Position numbers and translations under genes: made by a program
Notes under the pieces: generated by a model
The model's database searches: none
Told to the model about the DNA's origin: nothing
Seen by the model: the letters and a program-made list of their open reading frames with translations, nothing else
Assembly (NCBI GenBank): GCA_004193205.1
Contig: RZUM01000005.1
Location: forward strand, 426,291 to 490,290
Length of the DNA: 64,000 nt
From: Gordonia sediminis
GTDB taxonomy: Bacteria; Actinomycetota; Actinomycetes; Mycobacteriales; Mycobacteriaceae
Direction: 5' to 3'
Shown: positions 34,235-43,342 of the stretch, piece by piece
How the letters are laid out: each line of letters starts with the position of its first letter
Numbering within the stretch: position 1 is the first letter of the stretch

Positions 34235-36589
34235 ATGTCACGTCCGTTCCAAGGCCGTATCACCGTCGACGTCAGGGACTCGGAACCGGACTGGGCACCG
34301 TTCTTGGCGCCGTCCGCGCCCGAGGGTGCACCGAACATCCTCTTCATCGCGTGGGACGACCTCGGATACGCGACGATGGACTGCTTCGGCGGTCCGGTGC
34401 AGTGCCCCAACATGACGCGTATCGCCGAGCGCGGCGTGAAGTTCGCCAACTTCCACACGACGGCACTCTGCTCGCCGACCCGGGCCTCGCTGCTCACCGG
34501 TCGTAACGCGACCACCAACGGGATGGCCACAATCGCCGAGTTCGCGTCCGGGTTCCCGGGGATCTCGACGCGCATCCCCTTCGGGAGCGGATTCATCTCC
34601 GAGGTGCTGGGCGAACAGGGATACAACACCTATTGCGTCGGCAAGTGGCATCTGACCCCGGGCGAGGAATGCAATCTCGCGGCGTACAAGGGCCGCTGGC
34701 CACTCGGGCGCGGCTTCGACCGTTTCTACGGCTGGCTCGGCGGCGAGACCAATTGCTTCTATCCCGACCTGATCCACGACAACCATCCGGTGGAGCCGCC
34801 GGCGCGTCCGGAGGACGGCTACCACCTGGCCGACGACCTGGTGGACAAGGCGATCGAATTCATCCGCGATGCCAAGACGATCGATCCCGGCAAACCTTTC
34901 TTCATGTATCTGGCTCCGCAGGCCGGCCACGCCCCCCACCTCGTCCCGCTGGAGTGGGCCGACCGGTACAAGGGCGTATTCGACGAGGGCTACGAGGCGA
35001 TTCGGGACGGAATCCTGGCCCGCCAGATCGAACTCGGGCTCCTTCCCGAGGACACCCGGCTCTCGGGCATCAATCCCCACGGCGAGCCGAATCGCACCGG
35101 CCCCGACGGTCAGCCCTGGCCGCTGCTGGACACGGTTCGCCCCTGGGACACGCTCAGCGACGACGAACACAGGCTCTTCATCCGGATGGCGGAGGTGTTC
35201 GCCGGGTACATCTCGTATCACGACGACCGCATCGGCCGGTTGCTCGACCACCTCGAGGAATCGGGCGAGATCGACAACACGATCATCGTGGTGGTCTCCG
35301 ACAACGGTGCCAGCGGTGAGGGCGGACCCAACGGCTCGTTCAACGAGTGGCGCTTCTTCAACGGGATTCCCGATACGACCGAGGGCACGCTCCCGCACAT
35401 CGACGAGTTGGGCACCCCCGCGTCGAACAACCACTACTGCACCGGCTGGGCATGGGCGTTGGACACGCCGTTCCCGTACTGGAAGCGCTGGGCCGGCGCC
35501 GAGGGTGGCGTGGCGGACATGATGTTCGTGTCGTGGCCGGCGAAGATCGCCCCGTCGCCGGAGCCGCGGCAACAGTACGTCCATGCCGTCGACATCGTGC
35601 CGACCCTCTACGATCTGCTCGGGATCGAGCCGCCCGAGGTGATCAAGGGCCACCCCCAGATCCCCATCGAGGGCGAGAGCTTCGCCGCCGCGCTCACCGA
35701 CCCGGCGGCGAAGGGCCGCATCGACCAGTTCTACGCGATGCTGGGTCAGCGCTCGATCTACCAGGACGGGTGGCTGGCCTGCACCATCCACCCGCCACTG
35801 TCGGGATGGGGCCATTTCGAGCACGATGAGTGGGAACTCTTCCACCTCGAGATCGATCGCGCGCAGACAACCAACCTGGCCGAATCCGAACCCGAGCGGC
35901 TGGAGGCGATGAAGGGACTGTGGTTCTACTACGCCGGCCGCTACAACGGGCTGCCCCTCGACGACCGTTCGGCCATCGAGCAGGTCCTCGCGGATCGACC
36001 GCACGGCGCGCCGGCCCGCGACCGGTACGTGTTCTATCCCGACTGCGCCGATGTTCCCGAGTCCGCGGGCCCACAGTTGCCGGGCCGCTCCTACACGATC
36101 GCCGCCGGGGTACGCGTGGAGTCGGCGGAGGTCGAGGGCGTCCTGTGGGCCGCAGGCGGCATCCCGGGTGGTCACAGCCTCTACGTGAAGGACGGCACGC
36201 TCCGCTATACCTACAACTGGGTGGGCACGGTCCTGCAGAACGTCGTGTCGGCCGCACCGATCACACCCGGCCCGCACGTCCTGACCGCGGAGTTCGTCGC
36301 CTCCGGTCCGAACAAGGATCCCGCGATGCCGGGTACCGCGGGGACGCTGACGCTGTATGTCGACGACGACGCGGTCGCGACCTCGCCGCTGGTGACCCAG
36401 CCGGGATACTTCTGTCTCACCGGCGACGGAATCTGCGCGGGCCGTGACAGTGCGTCGGCGGTGACGCCGGAATACCAGGCGCCGTATCCGTTCCGCGGCG
36501 GGAGGATCGACAAGGTGGTGGTCGACGTGTCGGGCGAGCGCTACCTCGACCACGAGGGACAGGTCCGGGCCTGGTTCAGCATCGACTGA
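34235..36589 (+). CDS. Arylsulfatase (sulfatase family, formylglycine-dependent)
   Basis: A 784-aa type I sulfatase of the long actinobacterial form. The N-terminal metal site is [20 protein letters not shown]. The active-site Cys79, to be converted to formylglycine, lies in [12 protein letters not shown], and the catalytic-lysine region is [13 protein letters not shown] late metal-binding motif [16 protein letters not shown] is also present. There is no signal peptide, so it should act in the cytoplasm on aryl sulfate esters. ATG 34235 has AGAGGAG at 34222-34228. It is an insertion in the mscS-ftsE block and is probably monocistronic. Confidence 0.9.
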   Translation: MSRPFQGRITVDVRDSEPDWAPFLAPSAPEGAPNILFIAWDDLGYATMDCFGGPVQCPNMTRIAERGVKFANFHTTALCSPTRASLLTGRNATTNGMATIAEFASGFPGISTRIPFGSGFISEVLGEQGYNTYCVGKWHLTPGEECNLAAYKGRWPLGRGFDRFYGWLGGETNCFYPDLIHDNHPVEPPARPEDGYHLADDLVDKAIEFIRDAKTIDPGKPFFMYLAPQAGHAPHLVPLEWADRYKGVFDEGYEAIRDGILARQIELGLLPEDTRLSGINPHGEPNRTGPDGQPWPLLDTVRPWDTLSDDEHRLFIRMAEVFAGYISYHDDRIGRLLDHLEESGEIDNTIIVVVSDNGASGEGGPNGSFNEWRFFNGIPDTTEGTLPHIDELGTPASNNHYCTGWAWALDTPFPYWKRWAGAEGGVADMMFVSWPAKIAPSPEPRQQYVHAVDIVPTLYDLLGIEPPEVIKGHPQIPIEGESFAAALTDPAAKGRIDQFYAMLGQRSIYQDGWLACTIHPPLSGWGHFEHDEWELFHLEIDRAQTTNLAESEPERLEAMKGLWFYYAGRYNGLPLDDRSAIEQVLADRPHGAPARDRYVFYPDCADVPESAGPQLPGRSYTIAAGVRVESAEVEGVLWAAGGIPGGHSLYVKDGTLRYTYNWVGTVLQNVVSAAPITPGPHVLTAEFVASGPNKDPAMPGTAGTLTLYVDDDAVATSPLVTQPGYFCLTGDGICAGRDSASAVTPEYQAPYPFRGGRIDKVVVDVSGERYLDHEGQVRAWFSID

Positions 36590-36666
36590 TTCCGCGTCGA
36601 CCGGCCCGCGGACCGACCTGCGTCGCTGAGCAGGGTTCTCAGGGCCCGTGGCTACACTGGCTTCTC

Positions 36667-37353
36667 GTGATCAAGCTGGAGAACGTCACGATGAAGTACA
36701 AGGCTTCCAGCCGACCGGCCCTGTCGGATCTGAGCCTGGAGGTCGACAAGGGCGAGTTCGCCTTCCTCATCGGTCCGTCCGGCTCGGGTAAGAGCACCTT
36801 CTTCCGGCTGCTGCTCAAGGAGGACCGGCCGACCGCGGGCGAGGTGTATGTGGGGGACTTCCACGTGAACACCCTCAAGGGCCGGATGGTGCCCAAGCTG
36901 CGGCAGTCGATCGGCTGTGTGTTCCAGGACTTCCGGCTGCTGCAGCAGAAGTCGGTGGCAGACAACGTGGCCTTCGCGCTGGAGGTGATCGGTCGGCCGC
37001 CGTCGACGATCCGGAAGGTCGTCCCGGAGGTGCTCGAGTACGTGGGGCTGTCGGGCAAGGCCGACCGCATGCCGTACGAACTCTCCGGCGGAGAGATGCA
37101 GCGCGTCGCGATCGCCCGGGCGATCGTCAACCGGCCGCTGGTGCTCCTGGCCGACGAACCGACCGGCAATCTCGACCCCGAGACCAGCGAAGAGATCGTC
37201 GACGTGCTCGACCGGGTGAACCGGCGGGGTACCACGGTGGTGATGGCGACCCACGATCGGCACATCGTCGACGCGATGCGTCGGCGGGTCCTCGAGTTCG
37301 ACAACGGTCGGTTGGTCCGAAACGATGCGCAAGGGGTGTACGGCATCGGCTGA
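36667..37353 (+). CDS. ftsE: Cell-division ABC ATPase FtsE
   Basis: A 228-aa ATPase with Walker [21 protein letters not shown]-loop [19 protein letters not shown], signature [17 protein letters not shown], Walker [12 protein letters not shown] and His switch ATHDRH. It pairs with FtsX to activate septal peptidoglycan hydrolases (RipC in mycobacteria) rather than to transport. GTG start at 36667. It is 92 bp before ftsX. Confidence 0.96.
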   Translation: MIKLENVTMKYKASSRPALSDLSLEVDKGEFAFLIGPSGSGKSTFFRLLLKEDRPTAGEVYVGDFHVNTLKGRMVPKLRQSIGCVFQDFRLLQQKSVADNVAFALEVIGRPPSTIRKVVPEVLEYVGLSGKADRMPYELSGGEMQRVAIARAIVNRPLVLLADEPTGNLDPETSEEIVDVLDRVNRRGTTVVMATHDRHIVDAMRRRVLEFDNGRLVRNDAQGVYGIG

Positions 37354-37445
37354 GCCGTGCCGACCCGGGCCCACACCATCCACGCCGACCCGCAACGGGC
37401 GTCGGCTCCCTCTGACCAGACTTCTGTTAGGACTGCGCAACCGGT

Positions 37446-38354
37446 ATGCGAGCACACTTCCTCCTCAGTGAGGTTCTCAACGGGCTTCGTCGTAACGTGA
37501 CCATGACCATCGCGATGATCCTGACCACGGCGATCACGCTGGGCATGTTCGGCGGCGGATTGCTGGTCATCCAGATGGCCGACAAGAGTCAGAAGATCTT
37601 CCTCGACCGCGTCGAGATGCAGTTCTTCATCAACGATGCGGTCTCCGATGCCGACCCGAACTGTCGGGAGGCGCCGTGCTCGGTCCTGCGGACCGAGATC
37701 GAGAATGAGCCGGGGGTCGGGTCGGTGACGTTCATCGACCGCAAAGAGGCCTTCGAGCAGGCAAAGCAGACATTCAAGGACAATCCCGATATCGCCGACA
37801 ACATCCGCGAGGGCACGATCCCTGCGTCACTGAAGGTGCGGATGTCAGACCCCGAGCAATTCGGGGCGGTACTCGACAAGTACTCCGACCGCAAGGATCT
37901 CGGTGTGGACGGTGTGCTCGATCAGCGGCAACTGGTCCAACGCATTTTCAGCGTGCTCGACGGGACCCGCAACGCGGCCTTCGCCATCGCCATCGTGCTC
38001 GCGGTCGCGGCGATGCTGTTGATCGTCAACACCGTGCAGATCGCCGCGTTCACCCGGCGCACCGAGGTGTCGATCATGCGGCTGGTCGGTGCCACCCGCT
38101 GGTTCACGCAGCTCCCGTTCCTTCTCGAGTCGGTGGTCGCAGCGGTGATCGGCGCGTTCCTCGCGATCGGCGGGCTGTTCACCGCGAAGGTGCTGTTCTT
38201 CGACAATGCGCTCCGAGATCTGTACGGCGTGAATATTCTCGCCCGGATCGGCGTTTCCGATGTGTTGTTCGTTTCACCGTGGCTGATCATCGGGGCAATT
38301 CTGTTGTCAGGAGTCACCGCATATGTGACCCTGCGGGTATACGTCCGTGAATGA
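37446..38354 (+). CDS. ftsX: Cell-division membrane protein FtsX
   Basis: A 302-aa protein of FtsX topology: TM1 about residues 20-42 (TIAMILTTAITLGMFGGGLL), then a large extracellular loop with an internal Cys pair (DPNCREAPCSVLRTEIENEP). Three C-terminal membrane segments follow, with MRLVGATRWFTQLPFLLE between them. FtsX transmits FtsE ATPase cycles to an extracellular hydrolase. Two-Cys loops are typical of actinobacterial FtsX. Confidence 0.95.
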   Translation: MRAHFLLSEVLNGLRRNVTMTIAMILTTAITLGMFGGGLLVIQMADKSQKIFLDRVEMQFFINDAVSDADPNCREAPCSVLRTEIENEPGVGSVTFIDRKEAFEQAKQTFKDNPDIADNIREGTIPASLKVRMSDPEQFGAVLDKYSDRKDLGVDGVLDQRQLVQRIFSVLDGTRNAAFAIAIVLAVAAMLLIVNTVQIAAFTRRTEVSIMRLVGATRWFTQLPFLLESVVAAVIGAFLAIGGLFTAKVLFFDNALRDLYGVNILARIGVSDVLFVSPWLIIGAILLSGVTAYVTLRVYVRE

Positions 38355-38379
38355 GTCGACCACCGGAGGGAGGTGAGAA

Positions 38380-38853
38380 ATGCCGAAGGAGAAGGGACGC
38401 AATGTGATCGCGACCAACCGCAAGGCGCGGCACGACTATGCGATTCTCGACACCTACGAGGCCGGGATCGCGCTTGTCGGCACCGAGGTGAAGAGTCTGC
38501 GGGAGGGCAAGGCATCGCTGGTCGATGCGTTCGCCACCATCGACGACGGCGAGATCTGGCTGCGTATGGTGCACATCCCGGAGTACGGGCACGGATCGTG
38601 GACCAATCACACGCCGCGCCGCAACCGGAAGCTGCTGCTGCACCGCCGGGAGATCGACAATCTCGTCGGCAAGATCCGCGACGGCAACCTCACCCTGGTG
38701 CCGCTGTCGATGTATTTCAACGACGGCAAGGTGAAGGTAGAACTTGCCCTCGCCCGCGGCAAGCAGGCCCACGACAAGCGCCAGGACATCGCGAAGCGCA
38801 CGGCCCGACGCGAGGTGGAACGAGAGATGGGTCGGCGCGTCAAGGGGATGTGA
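38380..38853 (+). CDS. smpB: SsrA-binding protein SmpB
   Basis: A 157-aa tmRNA-binding protein with the conserved [59 protein letters not shown] and a Lys/Arg-rich tail ([19 protein letters not shown]). It delivers tmRNA to stalled ribosomes. It lies 25 bp after ftsX with GGAGGGAGG upstream. Its partner ssrA is 3.2 kb downstream at 42070, separated by inserted genes. Confidence 0.96.
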   Translation: MPKEKGRNVIATNRKARHDYAILDTYEAGIALVGTEVKSLREGKASLVDAFATIDDGEIWLRMVHIPEYGHGSWTNHTPRRNRKLLLHRREIDNLVGKIRDGNLTLVPLSMYFNDGKVKVELALARGKQAHDKRQDIAKRTARREVEREMGRRVKGM

Positions 38854-38857
38854 TCGG

Positions 38858-40132
38858 GTGCGCCGACACCGCATCCGATCCGTTCGGCGTCTCGTCGTCG
38901 CGCTGCTGACCGTCGTCGCCTCGATGGTGTCGCTCGCCGGGTGCATGCCCGACCCGCCGGGACGGATCGGCGGCGCCGGCGTCGCGATCGCCGGGCTGCC
39001 GTCGACCCCGCCGCTGGGATGGAACAGCTGGAACACCTTCGGCTGCGACATCACCGAAGAACTCATCCGGTCACAGGCCGACGCCCTCGTCGAGTCCGGT
39101 CTGCGGGACTCGGGCTACCGCTACGTCGTCGTGGACGACTGTTGGGGTGCCGACCATCGTGCCGCAGACGGCAGCCTGCAGGCCGACCCGCAGCGGTTCC
39201 CGTCCGGCATGGCGGCCCTCGGCCGCTACCTCCACGACCGCGGGTTGGGGTTCGGGCTCTACTCGGGTGCGAGCGCGCAGACCTGTACGCAGTACCAGGG
39301 AACCTATCCCGGATCGACCGGCAGTTTCGGCCACGAGACCCAGGACGCCGCGACGTTCGCCGACTGGCAGGTCGACTACCTCAAGTACGACTGGTGCTCG
39401 AGCGACTCCGACCACGACGATCAGGTCGCGGCCTTCACCGCGATGCGCGACGCTCTTCGCGCCACCGGCCGGCCCATCGTCTACAGCATCAACCCCAACA
39501 GCGGGGTGAGTGGATCGGTGCCCGGCGCCGAGTTCGACTGGGGTGGCGTGGCGACGATGACGCGAGCCACCAACGACATCACGCCGGCCTGGTCCACCGA
39601 CTCCGGCCCCTCGGGTTTCCAGGGGATCGTCGATATCGTCGACGCGATCGCGCCGCTCGGTGCGCGGGTGGCGCCCGGATCGTTCCTCGACCCGGACATG
39701 ATGGTCGTCGGCATCGGTGATGACCTCACCGCGGCGATGGACCGCACGCAGATGTCGATGTGGGCGATGATGGCCGCACCGCTGATCGCCGGCAACGATC
39801 TGACGCAGATGTCGGTGCAGACCCTGGCCACGCTGACGAACCCCGCCATCCTCGCCCTCGACCAGGACGAGCGGGTCAGCGCCGGCCGGCCCGTCGACGA
39901 CGATCCGGAGATCTGGTCACGGGCGGTGGGGGACAAGGGTCTCGTGGTGTCGCTGACCAACCGGTCCGACCATCCGCGCACGCTGTCGGTGTCGCTGGCG
40001 AGCCTGGGACTCGTCGGCGACGACACCGTCGTCGGCGTCGACGCCTGGACCGGCAACGAATACCGGGCCGCGCACGGGGAGCTGTCGGTGCCGGTCGGTG
40101 TCGCCGACACGGTGGTGCTCGAAATCCGCTGA
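38858..40132 (+). CDS. Glycoside hydrolase family 27 (alpha-galactosidase-like) lipoprotein
   Basis: A 424-aa secreted enzyme: basic N-terminus, hydrophobic segment and lipobox VSLAGCMPDPP (Cys about residue 28). The GH27 barrel starts with PPLGWNSWNTFGCDI and has YVVVDDCW, the catalytic nucleophile Asp in LKYDWCSS, and SFLDPDMMVVG followed by MSMWAMMAAPLIAGNDL. A C-terminal beta domain follows. It should release terminal alpha-galactose (or alpha-N-acetylgalactosamine) outside the cell. GTG 38858 begins 4 bp after smpB ends. This unrelated gene interrupts the smpB-ssrA neighbourhood. Confidence 0.9.
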   Translation: MRRHRIRSVRRLVVALLTVVASMVSLAGCMPDPPGRIGGAGVAIAGLPSTPPLGWNSWNTFGCDITEELIRSQADALVESGLRDSGYRYVVVDDCWGADHRAADGSLQADPQRFPSGMAALGRYLHDRGLGFGLYSGASAQTCTQYQGTYPGSTGSFGHETQDAATFADWQVDYLKYDWCSSDSDHDDQVAAFTAMRDALRATGRPIVYSINPNSGVSGSVPGAEFDWGGVATMTRATNDITPAWSTDSGPSGFQGIVDIVDAIAPLGARVAPGSFLDPDMMVVGIGDDLTAAMDRTQMSMWAMMAAPLIAGNDLTQMSVQTLATLTNPAILALDQDERVSAGRPVDDDPEIWSRAVGDKGLVVSLTNRSDHPRTLSVSLASLGLVGDDTVVGVDAWTGNEYRAAHGELSVPVGVADTVVLEIR

Positions 40133-40142
40133 GCGTCAACGC

Positions 40143-40210
40143 CAAACGCGCACTCGATCGGTGAACGCGCAGGTCGCGACGTGCGCGTTCACCAATCGGG
40201 CGCGCGTTTG
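40143..40210. terminator. Long interrupted hairpin between convergent genes
   Basis: An outer inverted pair CAAACGCGC (40143-40151) / GCGCGTTTG (40202-40210) encloses a short CGAT/ATCG pair and a perfect 12-bp inner pair, GGTGAACGCGCA / TGCGCGTTCACC, around a 10-nt centre. The whole gap between the GH27 gene and the leftward membrane-protein gene is this structure. A bidirectional terminator is the simplest role. Confidence 0.6.
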
Positions 40211-40225
40211 TTCTCGGGCCGCCGG

Positions 40226-40549
40226 TCAGGCGGCGTGGGTGAGGACTCGATTGTGCGGGTGCTCGTGCTCGTACCACTCCAACTCGGCCCGCTCCTCAGC
40301 CGGGATCAGCGGATCCGCATGCACCAGGAGTGGGTCACCAGGCTGGGTGTCGAGGCTCTCGTGGATCTCGAACCGGAACGCCGCAACCGACAGCACCAAG
40401 GCGACGAACGAGGCGATGCCGTAGCCCCACGCGGTTGCCGCGGATGCGGAGTCGAGCGCGACCACGAACAGGCCGAGCAGGGCGAATGCCGCGAGCAGCA
40501 GCATGTACCCGATGTAGGAGAACGAGATCGACCGGACAAATGCACGCAT
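40226..40549 (-). CDS. Two-segment membrane protein, probable TetR-regulated
   Basis: A 107-aa protein with hydrophobic segments at about residues 11-34 (YIGYMLLLAAFALLGLFVVA) and 40-60 (WGYGIASFVALVLSVAAFRF), and an acidic, His-rich tail (ERAELEWYEHEHPHNRV). I do not recognise a family. It is divergent from a TetR gene, with three overlapping operators between them, so it is probably that regulator's main target. Such small membrane proteins can be efflux accessory factors, but nothing here shows this. Confidence 0.7.
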   Translation of the reverse strand: MRAFVRSISFSYIGYMLLLAAFALLGLFVVALDSASAATAWGYGIASFVALVLSVAAFRFEIHESLDTQPGDPLLVHADPLIPAEERAELEWYEHEHPHNRVLTHAA

Positions 40550-40599
40550 TGCGCTCTACCTCCTTCAGTTCGTGCACCGGCTGCGCCGGCGCTCCTCTT

Positions 40600-40652
40600 C
40601 GATACATTCGGTGTATCGCTACATTCTGTGTATCGATACATTTGGTGTAGCG
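40600..40652. promoter_or_regulatory. Three overlapping TetR-type palindromes with 17-bp period
   Basis: Three 19-bp sites, CGATACATTCGGTGTATCG (40600-40618), CGCTACATTCTGTGTATCG (40617-40635) and CGATACATTTGGTGTAGCG (40634-40652), share their terminal CG. Each has CGATACA/TGTATCG-type arms around 5 bp. They occupy the gap between the divergent membrane-protein and TetR genes. The TetR protein at 40681-41223 is the obvious ligand. Confidence 0.75.
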
Positions 40653-40680
40653 TTTCGGGCCGGCGTGCTATTCCTGATGA

Positions 40681-41223
40681 ATGGCCGCGACGGAGAGTGG
40701 GACGAAGATCATCTCGTCGACGCTCGAATTGCTGCGCTCCGGCGGCCCGGGTGCGGTGACGATCGAGTCGGTGGCCAAGCATTCCGGGGTTGCGCGCACC
40801 ACGATCTACCGGCGCTATCGCAATCGTGAGGAGATGCTCACGGATGCTCTCGTCGCGGTGGGTGTCCCGGACCCTCCTCCGCCGGACATGCCCGGCGAAC
40901 AACGCATGCGGTGGGTCATCCGGCGGTCGGCGGCGATGGTGTTCGACGGCATCGGTTGTGGCGGCTTCGCCGCGTTGCTCACCGATACCGACCCCGAGTT
41001 CAGCACATTGTTCCGGCGCGTGTTGGCGACGCATCGACGGGTGCTCGAAAAGGTACTCGAGGAGGGGATCGCGGCCGGGACGATCCGCCACGAGCTTGAC
41101 CCCGACACCCTCATCGACGGCGTCGTCGGTGCCCTCGTCGCCGAACGGGCCCGCACCGGGACCATCGCACACGGTTGGGAGGAGCGGGCCGTCGACACGT
41201 TCCGGTCGATCGTGTTGCCGTGA
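40681..41223 (+). CDS. TetR-family transcriptional regulator
   Basis: A 180-aa regulator. The DNA-binding domain (residues about 8-54) has STLELLRSGGPGAVTIESVA followed by KHSGVARTTIYRRYRNREEM, the typical TetR helix-turn-helix. The C-terminal part has an FRRVLATHRRVLEKVLEEGI helix of the TetR_C type. It is transcribed divergently from the small membrane protein and probably represses it and itself through the triple operator at 40600-40652. The ligand is unknown. Confidence 0.9.
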   Translation: MAATESGTKIISSTLELLRSGGPGAVTIESVAKHSGVARTTIYRRYRNREEMLTDALVAVGVPDPPPPDMPGEQRMRWVIRRSAAMVFDGIGCGGFAALLTDTDPEFSTLFRRVLATHRRVLEKVLEEGIAAGTIRHELDPDTLIDGVVGALVAERARTGTIAHGWEERAVDTFRSIVLP

Positions 41224-41232
41224 GTCGCCGGC

Positions 41233-41886
41233 TCAGCGGCTGGTCTGCAGCAGCACGACGGCCAGCCCGACGATCCAGATGGACGGCCCGTAGAAGCTGA
41301 CCCGCTCGAGTATCCCGATCCACGGCGTCACGCCACCCTCACCGATTGTCGACGCCTGTGACCCGGCAGCCGCCCCGGCCGCGAGAATCGCCCCGGCCAG
41401 CACGACGGAGAACGCCCGGAATCCCGGGCCGTCGGCACCCGATCCCACGATGATGAACGCCAGGATCGTCACCACCTGCACGACCACAAAGACGAGGTGC
41501 ATGACATCGGTCGCCGCCATCTCGCTGCCACGTTGCTGCATGGGGAAGAAGGACCAGACGAACCCGTCGACCGCGAACACGATCAGCAACACCGCGGAGA
41601 CCCGCAACGCTGAACGGTGTGGCGCGACCTTCCACACGCCGACGGCGAACGCGCAGACGAGCGCCCCGAATACCAGGCCGGTGAGCGTCAGCAGGCCGCG
41701 GGTGGGTGCACCGATCGCGCTCAGCTCGCTGACCGACTGATCGCGGTAGCTGTAGCCGGAATAGACGGCAGCGGCGACGATGTCCGCGACGATCTGGACC
41801 GCGGCGACGGCGAGACCGCACATCAGCAACTGTGTGACCACTCGCGAACGCATCGTCGGGGGTTTCGTGTCGAGTCCGCCGGTCAT
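41233..41886 (-). CDS. DUF998 family membrane protein
   Basis: A 217-aa integral membrane protein with six hydrophobic segments. The first loop has YSGYSYRDQSVSELSAIGAP followed by TRGLLTLTGLVFG, characteristic of DUF998 proteins, and a later FFPMQQRGSEMAATDVMH loop. Function unknown. It converges with the TetR gene (9-bp gap). Confidence 0.82.
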   Translation of the reverse strand: MTGGLDTKPPTMRSRVVTQLLMCGLAVAAVQIVADIVAAAVYSGYSYRDQSVSELSAIGAPTRGLLTLTGLVFGALVCAFAVGVWKVAPHRSALRVSAVLLIVFAVDGFVWSFFPMQQRGSEMAATDVMHLVFVVVQVVTILAFIIVGSGADGPGFRAFSVVLAGAILAAGAAAGSQASTIGEGGVTPWIGILERVSFYGPSIWIVGLAVVLLQTSR

Positions 41887-42069
41887 GATGTCGCCTTTCG
41901 CCGCGCCCGGTGGTGGGTGGCCGGATCAACCGGGCGCTGCACCTCATGGTCGCTTCGTGAGATCCCCGACGCCAGGGCCATTCGACCTGCCCGGGAGTGG
42001 CGGGAAGAATCCGTCCGGGAATGCTGTTAGACTGAAGCGCTCACCGAAAACTCGGTGGGCACCTGTCTC

Positions 42070-42435
42070 GGGGCTGATCGGTTTCGACTACGTGCGTCGA
42101 GGTGGGGGAAGCGTGTCGGTGCAGGCCAGAGACCACCGTAAGCGTCGCGGCAACCAATTAAGCGCCGATTCCAATCAGCGCGACTACGCCCTCGCTGCCT
42201 GAGCGACGGCTAGTCTGTCGGCCCGGGTCTGCTCCCAGCCCGGTCGCCGGCATCATCTTCGGGAGCTCACCGTCCTCGCCGGTCGCGGGTGGGGACGGGA
42301 CAATCAACAGCGACTGGGATCGTCATCTCGGCTTGTTCGCGTGACCGGGAGATCCGAGTAGAGACACAGTGAACTGCACACGGAGAAGCCCTACCGAAGC
42401 GACGGAGGACCCGGGTTCAATTCCCGGCAGCTCCA
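42070..42435 (+). ncRNA. ssrA: Transfer-messenger RNA (tmRNA)
   Basis: The 5' end GGGGCTGATCGGTTTCGAC pairs with the 3' end CAGCTCCA as the acceptor stem, and GGTTCAATTCCCGGC forms the T arm. The tag reading frame follows AACCAATTAA and encodes (A)ADSNQRDYALAA before TGA, very close to the mycobacterial tag. Length is about 366 nt, and the terminal CCA is not fully encoded. A hairpin CACCGA/TCGGTG lies just upstream, and a strong terminator follows 5 bp downstream. It works with SmpB, encoded 3.2 kb upstream. Confidence 0.96.
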
Positions 42436-42440
42436 CGCCG

Positions 42441-42473
42441 AAGGCCCCCGATCCCACGCGGATCGGGGGCCTT
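42441..42473 (+). terminator. Rho-independent terminator of ssrA
   Basis: Perfect 14-bp arms AAGGCCCCCGATCC / GGATCGGGGGCCTT with a 5-nt loop directly follow the tmRNA. The T run is short, but the stem is very stable. Confidence 0.85.
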
Positions 42474-42508
42474 CGTCATGTCGGCCACGGGCCAAGCTTG
42501 TCATTGCG

Positions 42509-43204
42509 TCAGTAGCTCGCCCGCCCGCCGCTGATGTCGTAGACGGCTCCCGTCGAAAAGCTCACCGAGTTCGAACACAACCATGCGACGAGCTCGGCCA
42601 CCTCCTCGGGCTCGCCCATCCGATGCATCGGCGTCAACTGTTGAGAGCGTTCGAGGACCGCCGAGTCGGTCGTCGCGTTCATCGGCGTCGTGACCGCTGC
42701 GGGAGCGACGGCATTCACGAGTACGCCGGTGGTCGCGATCTCCTTGCCCAATGACTTGGTCATCGCGATCACCGCCGCCTTCGACGCCGAATAGGCGCTC
42801 TGGTTCGGATTCCCCTCCTTGGCGGCGATGCTCGCCATGTTCACGATGCGGCCCCAGCCCGCGTGAACCATCGCCGGAACGAATGTCCGACACATGAGGA
42901 AGGTGCCGTCGACGTTGATACGGAAGGTGCGATGCCAGTCGTCGAGAGCGGTCTCGGCCAGCGGCGACGACGGGCCGACCACGCCTGCGCAGTTGACGAG
43001 GATATCGATGCGGCCCAAGCGATCTCGGAGTCCATCGACGGCCTCGGGGTCGGACACGTCGAGGTGTTCGTCGCCGCCGTTGATGTCGGCGGTGACAACC
43101 ATGACCCCGGCGGACGCGAGGGTCTTTGCGCACTCGGCGCCGATGCCGCTGGCTCCACCGGTGATCAGTGCGGTGGCGTGTGGGGGATAGGTCTTCACGA
43201 GCAT
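42509..43204 (-). CDS. Short-chain dehydrogenase/reductase (SDR)
   Basis: A 231-aa classical SDR. The cofactor motif is ATALITGGASGIGAECAK, the structural motif LVNCAGVVG, the catalytic Ser in NMASIAAKEGN, and the Tyr/Lys pair in SAYSASKAAVIAMTKSLGKE. The proximal Asp in VVTADIN suggests NAD rather than NADP. It is divergent from the LysR gene that fronts the hydroaromatic operon, and likely supplies an alcohol/ketone step in the same pathway. Substrate unknown. Confidence 0.88.
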   Translation of the reverse strand: MLVKTYPPHATALITGGASGIGAECAKTLASAGVMVVTADINGGDEHLDVSDPEAVDGLRDRLGRIDILVNCAGVVGPSSPLAETALDDWHRTFRINVDGTFLMCRTFVPAMVHAGWGRIVNMASIAAKEGNPNQSAYSASKAAVIAMTKSLGKEIATTGVLVNAVAPAAVTTPMNATTDSAVLERSQQLTPMHRMGEPEEVAELVAWLCSNSVSFSTGAVYDISGGRASY

Positions 43205-43342
43205 TCTCCTGGCATTGAGTGGACATCGCACAGTGACTATGTACATTTGGATCGTAATCTCTGATAATTTGTGTGCATTCGAGACTGTATTCGGTCGACC
43301 CGCGCCTTGGCGAGGGGAAACCGCCGACACACGGGAGTCGCC

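Noticed and set aside
34238-36553. 771-codon leftward open frame
   Set aside because: Antisense to the arylsulfatase, whose catalytic motifs are intact on the plus strand.
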